The translations under genes were made by a program, and so were the position numbers. Shown here one piece after another: positions 22,605-31,057 of a stretch of 64,000 nucleotides of DNA; positions within the stretch are counted from its first letter, which is position 1; every line of letters begins with the position of its first letter. Source of the stretch: Hemerocallis citrina. Lineage: Eukaryota; Streptophyta; Magnoliopsida; Asparagales; Asphodelaceae. The notes under the pieces were generated by a model that made no database searches, had not been told where the DNA came from, and saw only the letters and a list, made by a program, of their open reading frames with translations. Location: contig CM030362.1 of assembly GCA_017893485.1 (NCBI GenBank), positions 30,856,089 to 30,920,088 of the forward strand. Direction: 5' to 3'.

Positions 22605-22945
22605 TAAGTTATACTAGTATTTTTCATTTGATAAAAAGTTGGAGTTAAACGTACGATACACGTAAGTCAACAATAATTATCACGTGCGATGAATGTCTTA
22701 ATTTTAAAAAAATGGAGTTGAACAGGCGATACACATATTTTATAAAAATTAAGAAGGAAAAACTTTGATGTGTACATGCAATGCACGTGTTGAAAAATAA
22801 ATTTGAAGTTGCATATGCGATGCACATGTTTGTTTGGCGACAAAAATGGTGTTTCTTTTGTGACAAAAAAATATTAAAATTTGTTTATTTATGACAAAAT
22901 CTTCCATTAAATAGTAAGTAAATATATTATATTATAGATAGATAG
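22605..22945 (-). mobile_element. Helitron-related degenerate sequence
   Basis: It contains an ACTAGT-type end and repeated CACGTGCGATG/GCAATGCACGTG words like those near the 3' ends of the neighbouring Helitrons. Boundaries are uncertain. Confidence 0.45.
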
Positions 22946-22949
22946 ATGA

Positions 22950-23128
22950 ATAGTAATTTACATTTGTGATGCATGTTTAACATTAAAAACAAAATTAAAG
23001 TAAAAATTCTGACATAGTGAGGACTCAAACCTGAGACCTCCTTCATATTAGTTATGCACGTGCGATGCACGTGTTGGTAGATTGATAAATGTCACTAAGG
23101 CATTCTCCCATTATAACATTATTATATT
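22950..23128 (-). mobile_element. Short Helitron, unit C (degenerate ends)
   Basis: Minus-strand element with the same interior as units A and B, including the TTCTCCCATTATAA 5' region and GTGATGCATG near the 3' end. The CTAG end is changed to ATAG. It directly abuts unit A. Confidence 0.55.
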
Positions 23129-23129
23129 A

Positions 23130-23311
23130 CTAGTAATTTACACGTGCGATGCACGTTTTAATAATTTCAGAAAATAAAAATAAAAACTCTGACGTGGGGA
23201 GGATTGGAATCGAAAACCTCCTTCATGTTAGTTCTGTACGTGCGTTGTACTTGTTGGTAGAATGACAAAATGACAAATGACACTAAGGTCTTCTCCCATT
23301 ATAATGTTAGA
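23130..23311 (-). mobile_element. Short Helitron, unit A
   Basis: On the minus strand it starts TCTAACATTATAATGGGAGA after an A and ends CTAG before a T. A subterminal ACGTGC-ATC-GCACGT palindrome lies near the 3' end. No coding capacity. Confidence 0.75.
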
Positions 23312-23345
23312 TAGATTAGATAGATTAGATAGATTATTATTATTA

Positions 23346-23606
23346 CTAGTAGTTTACACGTGCGATGCACGTCTAAATAAATAAATAAATATTTTTAAAG
23401 TGAAAATTTTGACATAGTCTGACCTCCAATTTGAGACATCTTTTATATTAGTTATGCATGGACAATGCACGTCTTAATATAAAATTAAAAAAAAAACTCT
23501 TATGTGGTGAGGACTCGAACCTGAAACATCCTTCATATTAGTTATATATGTGCGTCACACGTGTTGGTAGATTGACAAATAACATTAAGGCCTTCTCCCA
23601 TAGAGA
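23346..23606 (-). mobile_element. Short Helitron, unit B
   Basis: Its CTAG 3' end lies at 23346-23349 and its TCTCTATGGGAGAAG 5' end at 23592-23606 (minus strand). The interior carries a B-box-like word GGTTCGAGTCC on the minus strand at about 23513-23523, so part may derive from a tRNA-like sequence. Confidence 0.7.
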
Positions 23607-23621
23607 TTAGAGATTATCATA

Positions 23622-25197
23622 GGGCAAAAGCCAAAGTACCCCCCCCCCCCCCCCCCCCAACATTTGGCCCGAGTACAAAATGCTCATACAACGTTTGAAA
23701 AAATACAATAAACCCATTCTTCCGTTAACTTAACCAATTCCGTTAAGTTATAATTATTAAATTACTTTTTTACTCTTACCCTTTCATATTCAATCTCTTC
23801 CCTTTCTTAATTCCTTTTTTCTTCCTTAATTTAGTTGATATTGTATTAAAACTGTTTACAACTAATTTGGCAGTCAGACTTGAAACTGAAGAAATTCTTG
23901 CATATACTTGAAAACTCCAAAGTCTACTCAGTCATTTATGATAGCAACAGGAAAAATGGCTACTCAAGATGAAAATGCTTTCCTTTTCTTTTTTCCTTTT
24001 AGAGATTTATCCTTGGACTGATGTTATTAATATGATTCTCTTGACATTTTTCTTTCTTATATTTCGATTTTTCTTGTTAGATTACTATTGAGTTTTATGT
24101 ATATTTTATTGACCCTGTAACTAATAAAAATTGATCTATGTGATCAACATTTTGCATGTCTGTGTAAATTTCAGCATGAGGTTCTATACGGGACATATTA
24201 TCATGTACTTTTTTTCTGATAGTATTAAGCATTGTTGTTAGGCTACTTCAGTTTCATCTGTTGTAGGATAATTTAGTTATAATTCAAAATGTTGAATTAT
24301 TGAGGATATATGGTTTCCTTTTTATACTTCAATTTCAACTGTTCCTCAGTGTATTCTCTGGACTTGAGTTTCATTTACCATGAGATAAATTTTTGTTAAT
24401 ACAGGATAGTTCTATCATTGCCTCCAATAATTAATGGCGCACATTCTGCTATTAGCTTGGAAACGAAAAATGTCTTCATTGAGTGCACAGCCACTGACTT
24501 GACAAAAGCAAAAACTGTTTTGAATACAATGGTAGGCATAAAGATCTTCTATACTGTAAACTTTAGTTACCGAGTGAATCCACCATTTGATTATAATAAT
24601 AATTTGTCATTTCCACAGGTTACAATGTTTTCAGAATACTGTGAAAGAAAATATGAGGTTTATGTGAAAGAAAATATGAGGTTTCCAGCAATAGTATTCC
24701 AAAGCTGTATACATCACCCATTCTCGACACTTTCCCTGTAAATGCATACTCTGTTGCAAACAATATACCATTAAATCAGTGATATGATTATCAGAAAAAA
24801 ATATCTTAAATCAATTATATGAAGTCAGGTAATAGTTGCGTTGTTTATTATTATGCTAACTTAGTTGATTTAGTTGACTCATTATTATTATGCTAACTTA
24901 GTTGATTTAGTTGGCTCATAAATTAAATGCCTATTTCCATTGAAGTGAGTAGTAACTCATGGAGCACGAATTGAGTATAGTACAAAACCATACAAAATTA
25001 AGGAAGAAAAAAGGAATGAAGAAATGGAAGAAAGAGATTGAATATTACAGGGTAAGGGTAAAAAAATAATTTAATAATTATAACTTAACGGAAAGGATTA
25101 AGTTAACGGAAAAATGCGTTTATTGTATTTTTTTTCAAACGTTGTATGAACATTTTGTACTCGGGCCAAATGTTGAGTGGTACTTTGGCTTTTGCCC
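23622..25197. mobile_element. Pack-MULE carrying a phenylalanyl-tRNA synthetase fragment
   Basis: Long terminal inverted repeats of about 150 bp start GGGCAAAAGCCAAAGTACC on both ends and include CCGAGTACAAAATG and CATACAACGTTTGAA. The flanking nonamers are ATTATCATA (23613-23621) and ATTATTATA (25198-25206), a 9-bp TSD with one mismatch, typical of MULEs. The interior holds three exons of a host gene in the right order with introns between them, so it was captured from genomic DNA. A poly-C run at 23640-23658 sits in the left TIR. Confidence 0.9.
23874..24660 (+). pseudogene. Captured fragment of phenylalanyl-tRNA synthetase beta chain
   Basis: The cytosolic enzyme charges tRNA-Phe, and the beta chain holds the tRNA- and structure-determining domains. 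Three exon pieces are visible. Exon 1 (23874-23950) encodes SDLKLKKFLHILENSKVY and VIYDSN. Exon 2 (24405-24531) encodes VLSLPPIINGAHSAISLETK and NVFIECTATDLTKAKTVLNT. Exon 3 (24619 to about 24657) encodes VTMFSEYCERKYEV. The introns end in AG. The first donor reads GA instead of GT, which would block normal splicing. Exon 3 runs into a local duplication of AAAGAAAATATGAGGTTT and then loses similarity. It is a fragment and cannot make the full enzyme. The identification rests on family knowledge of these conserved peptides. Confidence 0.85.
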
Positions 25198-25206
25198 ATT
25201 ATTATA

Positions 25207-25559
25207 TTAGAGATTTACTGCAGTTTCCCTGGAGATATTCTCACAACCAAAACTTAGCATCCAACCGCAGAATTAAAATATTTTTCTGAAAAAAACCCAT
25301 CAAACCACTCAATTGCATCGATCTATGATTGTAAAGGATTGGGATGGATAGGAAATCTCAGATTCGAGATCAACCTTCGCCGTAGCATTTTATTCAAAAG
25401 CAACATAGCATCCAATAAGTTGAGCTAGAGGCCAACCAGGCAACCACAACGGAAACCAAGCACTGAGTCATTGCCTTTTAGTCACTAGTGGTTGATACCT
25501 ACGCTTATATACTTGTCTTGTGCAAGGCTGCACTTGAAAAGTAGTAATCCGAGTCATCC
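25207..25559. other. Short unassigned stretch
   Basis: No gene was recognised. The 15-bp duplicated target of the next L1-like insertion starts at 25560. Confidence 0.4.
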
Positions 25560-25799
25560 GACCTAAATATTGTTTTTTTTTGTTTTTTGTAAGGAAAAGG
25601 TAGAATATGACCGCCCTGTTTCATTAAAAAGAGCTTAACGAAACAAATGCAGAGTACTAGGCCAAAATACAAACTACAGACAGAAAATAAAATATACATG
25701 AAACAACATGACACGTACAAACAATAAATCCCTCCAACAACTCTGGATGGTGGGCCGACAAACAAGCTCGGTCCAGCAAAATTGTATGTACGTCAATTT

Positions 25800-26674
25800 A
25801 GCTTCGTACAGTGACTCCGCGGCACATGCACACCCACCTGAAACTAGTCTTGCAAAATTTTATCACCCGCCAACCCCTGCATTCTCATCGCTGGGGGGAC
25901 CCCATCTTTGGGCCCAAGCCTCGCTGGCCGAATTCTGACCCCACGGCACATGCACAGCGATCGCACCCTCCCACCATCTCCACCACTCATCCTACATACG
26001 CGCCAACAACTCCCACAGCCGCTACCAAAGAGATAGTCGTGAAGAGGATACATTCACCTCTCACACGATAGTGTTTTCTCAGGCGATTTCTCACCAAACA
26101 ACTATCTCGCTCACCCCACCAAACACCACGCTCCAGGAGAGAGCCGTGAAGAGGATACCTTCATCTCTCTCACGCTTTAGCTCTCTCCGGCGATTTCTCA
26201 CCACACAAACTCATCTTAACTCTTACTCCCAAACCGAAGGAAGAGTCGACGCTGTTACGAGATAGTGGCCTAAGCTGGAGGAAGGTCAATAGCTTGATAG
26301 TAGGCGCTGTGAATACTGCACCGACGACATCGATGGATACTCAAACAAGTGAGCGCACATCATGAAGGGACCCCATCTTCGGGCCCAAGCTCCACAATCA
26401 TGCAAGACAACGTACTTCGGGGGTGTGTGTGTGTGTGTGGGTGGTGGTGGGGGGGTGGGGTGGGGTGGGGGGGCACCTCGCCATCTCCTAGATCCAAGGC
26501 GATCACGACTACAAGCGCGACGAAGATGTCGCTCCGCGACCTGAGGAGGCGCGCAGAAATCCACGACGACGGCGTGATGCGACGGCGTTCGGCGATAACC
26601 TAGCTGTCGGCGACCTGGCAATCGGCGACGGGGGCACTGCTCTGGCAGAGGAGGACTGGCGCATCAACGGCGGC
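25800..26674. other. GC-rich body of the L1-like insertion
   Basis: It holds duplicated blocks (AGCCGTGAAGAGGATACC and GTCGTGAAGAGGATACA with a shared CGATTTCTCACC) and a G-rich run with GTGTGTGTG at 26420-26475. There are no convincing ORFs in either strand. Confidence 0.4.
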
Positions 26675-27534
26675 GCGGCGCACTGCCCATCCGTCTCCAC
26701 GATCTGGGCTCCTTCATCGCACCAGAGCTCCGACTCCTTCGTCGCGCCACGATCTGGATTTGGGCGATGGCGACGACGTTCGGTGACGACCTGGCTGTGG
26801 AGCGAACCTCGATCTCGTCGCGCCACGATCTAGATCTGGGCGATGGCTGTTACAAATAATGTTTACAAAATTCGTTTTACAATCGAAAGATAGAGAGGCA
26901 CAGAAACACATAGAAAAGAACAGGAGAGAGGAAAACCGAAAGAAAAGAAAAGGAAAAAATTAATAAAACAACTTACAAGAAACAAATGAAAAGTACAACT
27001 TCAAGGAAGCCGAGGCCTGTGTATCACACAGTGTCTTTAAAACAGATTTCGCCTCTTTCCGGTTGCTGGAATGAACGGAGGCGTCTGTCTCCCAGGATGC
27101 AACGGCGGCGCACTGCCCATCCGTCTCCACGATCTGGGCTCCTTCATCGCACCAGAGCTCCGACTCCTTCGTCGCGCCACGATCTGGATTTGGGCGATGG
27201 CGACGACGTTCGGTGACGACCTGGCTGTGGAGCGAACCTCGATCTCGTCGCGCCACGATCTAGATCTGGGCGATGGCTGTTACAAATAATGTTTACAAAA
27301 TTCGTTTTACAATCGAAAGATAGAGAGGCACAGAAACACATAGAAAAGAACAGGAGAGAGGAAAACCGAAAGAAAAGAAAAGGAAAAAATTAATAAAACA
27401 ACTTACAAGAAACAAATGAAAAGTACAACTTCAAGGAAGCCGAGGCCTGTGTATCACACAGTGTCTTTAAAACAGATTTCGCCTCTTTCCGGTTGCTGGA
27501 ATGAACGGAGGCGTCTGTCTCCCAGGATGCAACG
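26675..27534. repeat. 430-bp tandem duplication spanning an LTR junction
   Basis: 26675-27104 and 27105-27534 appear identical. Each unit has about 173 bp of target DNA, the ATGGC target word, and the first 257 bp of the Copia LTR. The duplication must therefore postdate the Copia insertion. Confidence 0.9.
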
Positions 27535-28346
27535 ACTTGGAGCGATCCCGTAGGCACCACGTACCACTCCCGAACCGAGTACAAGCGCTTGAAACCTATC
27601 ACCAACTTACCAACAACAGCACAGAAGAAGACTCAGAGAAGGAGAGAAGAAGATCTGGTTTGTGCAGGGAAGGAAGTAAAGGGGAGGCCTCTATTTATAG
27701 AGCCTGGGTTAAAACAGTAACGGCAGACAAGGCATTAACAGCCTTCACTGTAACGGCAGACAAGGCATTAACAGCCTTCACTGTAACGGTAGACAACGAA
27801 TTGAATGCTTTCAGTATAATGGCAGACAAAATATTAAATACAGCACTGAAACGGCAGACAGAACCGTTTCTGCATTCATTTCAGCCGTTACAAAAGGAAA
27901 ACTGTAGCAAAAAGTGGCTCTGCACGGGGTGTGATCAAATCGGTCCGGCATTTGTGTCCGCAGGTCGTGCGGGCGCACACAAGTCGCATGTAATCCGGTC
28001 CGTAATTTGCAACCCCCCCTGCGCGCGCGAGAGAGAGCCTCTCTTCTAGCCATCTTACAATGCTTAGAAGGAGATTACTATATATCCTCTTCTATTTCCT
28101 TTGTTATTTCCGATGTGGGACTATGTTCCCTTAACCCATTTATGAAGAATGAAAACGTCTCACTTTGAGAGACAATTTCTCATTCACCCCTTAACCGATT
28201 TTAGCGAACCAATATATGATTTTGATCTACTCACGAAGGAGAACACAAATCAATCAAGATCTCTCAATAATTCATTGAGGATCTTACTCAAAAAATTTCT
28301 ACAAAATCGGTTCGAAAATGGTGTCTAAAACACTCATTTTCTAACA
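27278..28346 (-). repeat. Copia array LTR 1 (1069 bp)
   Basis: TGTTACAAATAATG to CTAACA on the plus strand. The minus-strand promoter has a TATA box (CTATAAATAG, 27691-27700) and four 33-bp repeats directly upstream. Confidence 0.93.
27718..27849 (-). repeat. 33-bp U3 tandem repeats, four copies
   Basis: TAACGGCAGACAAGG...-type units follow each other every 33 bp just upstream of the LTR TATA box on the minus strand. LTRs 2 and 3 have five copies. Confidence 0.85.
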
Positions 28347-28579
28347 ATCCCCACATGAATGAAAATTGACGACCACAGACAGGACAGACTGACACGACGG
28401 ACTGACCCGACAGACTTGGTGATAGAATTCAACGATTGATTTCTGCATAGGATAGGTAGGTGTTACCCTTTGAACCTTCCCTTATGAAAATATGTTTACT
28501 TTACTAACTAAACAGTAGACGCGATGTCTTTGAACTGTTCTGCCATTTGTGTAAACGATGACATATCTCACACAGAAAT

Positions 28580-28857
28580 TGTAATACCCCAGATCAGTCG
28601 ACTGGTACTGCCAGCAGTCGACTGATAGGAGACAGTCGACTGGTACTGCCAGCAGTCGACTGGTCTGTGTGATTTGTGAGAGATTTGTGAAAGTTAGTCC
28701 CATATCGGGAATTTGCGAAGATAATTCGAGTATAAATACTATTGCCGAGGATCAAGAGTCACCAATTCGGTTAACCACCTTTTCGTGAGGCAGCCTGTGG
28801 TGGGCAGTGGAACACGTAGTATTTATAATTCGTCTGAGCTTGGGGCGGGGCGTTACA
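28580..28857 (+). repeat. TRIM LTR 1
   Basis: TGTAATACCCC to GGGCGTTACA. It has four CAGTCGACTG palindromes (28595, 28615, 28633, 28653) upstream of the TATA box TATAAATA (28731-28738). Confidence 0.93.
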
Positions 28858-29086
28858 AAATGGTATCAGAGCCGACTTTCGACCCACCCGGTGAGGGTGT
28901 ACCTACACGTCGAGGGTGCCTCCGAGGGAGGGGGGCCTACACGTGGGTACATATGTTCGCGCGTCGAGGGTGCCTCCGAGGGAGGGGGGCCTATTCGCGG
29001 AGCATGCAGGGTGCTAGAAAGGGCGGTCCTACACTAGATGTGTGCCCTGTGCTCAGCGAGGACGCTGATTCCTAAGGGGGGGTGTA
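28858..29086 (+). other. TRIM internal region with PBS and PPT
   Basis: The initiator-Met PBS starts at 28861 and the PPT lies at about 29074-29084. Between them is only GC-rich sequence with a duplicated TCGAGGGTGCCTCCGAGGGA block. No protein is credible. Confidence 0.85.
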
Positions 29087-29364
29087 TGTAATACCCCAGA
29101 TCAGTCGACTGGTACTGCCAGCAGTCGACTGATAGGAGACAGTCGACTGGTACTGCCAGCAGTCGACTGGTCTGTGTGATTTGTGAGAGATTTGTGAAAG
29201 TTAGTCCCATATCGGGAATTTGCGAAGATAATTCGAGTATAAATACTATTGCCGAGGATCAAGAGTCACCAATTCGGTTAACCACCTTTTCGTGAGGCAG
29301 CCTGTGGTGGGCAGTGGAACACGTAGTATTTATAATTCGTCTGAGCTTGGGGCGGGGCGTTACA
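29087..29364 (+). repeat. TRIM LTR 2
   Basis: Same sequence and orientation as LTR 1. It is followed by the 32-bp head-to-head junction 29365-29396. Confidence 0.93.
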
Positions 29365-29396
29365 AAATGGGTCGAAAGTCGGCTCTGATACCATTT

Positions 29397-29674
29397 TGTA
29401 ACGCCCCGCCCCAAGCTCAGACGAATTATAAATACTACGTGTTCCACTGCCCACCACAGGCTGCCTTACGAAAAGGTGGTTAACCGAATTGGTGACTCTT
29501 GATCCTCGGCAATAGTATTTATACTCGAATTATCTTCGCAAATTCCCGATATGGGACTAACTTTCACAAATCTCTCACAAATCACACAGACCAGTCGACT
29601 GCTGTCAGTACCAGTCGACTGTCTCCTATCAGTCGACTGCTGGCAGTACCAGTCGACTGATCTGGGGTATTACA
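29397..29674 (-). repeat. TRIM LTR 3 (inverted)
   Basis: The reverse complement of LTR 1 with two visible base changes (CTGTCAG for CTGGCAG, and CTTACG for CTCACG). Confidence 0.93.
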
Positions 29675-29903
29675 TACACCCCCCCTTAGGAATCAGCGTC
29701 CTCGCTGAGCACAGGGCACACATCTAGTGTAGGACCGCCCTTTCTAGCACCCTGCATGCTCCGCGAATAGGCCCCCCTCCCTCGGAGGCACCCTCGACGC
29801 GCGAACATATGTACCCACGTGTAGGCCCCCCTCCCTCGGAGGCACCCTCGACGTGTAGGTACACCCTCACCGGGTGGGTCGAAAGTCGGCTCTGATACCA
29901 TTT

Positions 29904-30181
29904 TGTAACGCCCCGCCCCAAGCTCAGACGAATTATAAATACTACGTGTTCCACTGCCCACCACAGGCTGCCTCACGAAAAGGTGGTTAACCGAATTGGT
30001 GACTCTTGATCCTCGGCAATAGTATTTATACTCGAATTATCTTCGCAAATTCCCGATATGGGACTAACTTTCACAAATCTCTCACAAATCACACAGACCA
30101 GTCGACTGCTGGCAGTACCAGTCGACTGTCTCCTATCAGTCGACTGCTGGCAGTACCAGTCGACTGATCTGGGGTATTACA
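29904..30181 (-). repeat. TRIM LTR 4 (inverted)
   Basis: The reverse complement of LTR 1. It is separated from LTR 3 by a 229-bp inverted internal region (29675-29903). Confidence 0.93.
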
Positions 30182-30410
30182 TACACCCCCCCTTAGGAAT
30201 CAGCGTCCTCGCTGAGCACAGGGCACACATCTAGTGTAGGACCGCCCTTTCTAGCACCCTGCATGCTCCGCGAATAGGCCCCCCTCCCTCGGAGGCACCC
30301 TCGACGCGCGAACATATGTACCCACGTGTAGGCCCCCCTCCCTCGGAGGCACCCTCGACGTGTAGGTACACCCTCACCGGGTGGGTCGAAAGTCGGCTCT
30401 GATACCATTT

Positions 30411-30688
30411 TGTAACGCCCCGCCCCAAGCTCAGACGAATTATAAATACTACGTGTTCCACTGCCCACCACAGGCTGCCTCACGAAAAGGTGGTTAACCG
30501 AATTGGTGACTCTTGATCCTCGGCAATAGTATTTATACTCGAATTATCTTCGCAAATTCCCGATATGGGACTAACTTTCACAAATCTCTCACAAATCACA
30601 CAGACCAGTCGACTGCTGGCAGTACCAGTCGACTGTCTCCTATCAGTCGACTGCTGGCAGTACCAGTCGACTGATCTGGGGTATTACA
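30411..30688 (-). repeat. TRIM LTR 5 (inverted, outer)
   Basis: It ends GGGGTATTACA next to GAAAT. The internal region 30182-30410 separates it from LTR 4. Confidence 0.93.
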
Positions 30689-31057
30689 GAAATCTTTCTA
30701 ACGGTTTTTCTGTTCTCACTGTTATGCTCGTTTTGGCCATGAACATACGCCTGGTTCTGCAAGATTTTAACAGGAATATTGCCCTATATTATTCCCTTGG
30801 AATCGGCCCTTCTTCTATCTTACATAGGTGATTTCTTACTTAAGAGTAACCCGCATTACTCTGCTCGGATATCCGACGCATAAGAATCATTAAAAGCCTA
30901 GCTTAACCTGTTACCTTGCGGGCATCACTGTTTCATCATGGGAATGGACATGGAAAATCCCCACAGTGATCTAACTTGGTCTTTACAATTTAGTTGTCCC
31001 TTTGAACCTAGATCTTGGGATCTCCAGTCAACTAGGTTGGGTTTCCATTGTATCGAC

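Larger units (their letters stand above)
28580..30688. mobile_element. Inverted multimer of a TRIM element with U3 at both ends
   Basis: A 2109-bp insertion with 5-bp TSD GAAAT (28575-28579 and 30689-30693). The second internal region of the Copia array shows the empty site (GAAAT at 36497-36501). Its structure is LTR-internal-LTR in plus orientation, a 32-bp junction, then LTR-internal-LTR-internal-LTR in minus orientation. All five LTRs are 278 bp and all three internal regions 229 bp. The PBS (TGGTATCAGAGCC) follows the LTR after AAA, and the PPT (AAGGGGGGGTG) precedes the second LTR. Both outer ends are TGTAATACCCC, that is, U3. Confidence 0.93.

Noticed and set aside
22605..23606. Possible CRISPR-like array because of repeated CACGTGCGATGCACG words
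   Set aside because: The spacing is irregular, the repeats are Helitron termini, and the genome is plant nuclear.
26286..26911. Arg/Pro-rich frames on both strands of the GC-rich region
   Set aside because: Low-complexity composition, overlapping frames on both strands and duplication with the 430-bp repeat point to chance.
28785..30483. Open frames of 60-100 residues in the TRIM internal regions and LTRs
   Set aside because: They repeat in each TRIM copy, cover LTR and PBS sequence, and have no domain. They are chance frames in GC-rich repeats.
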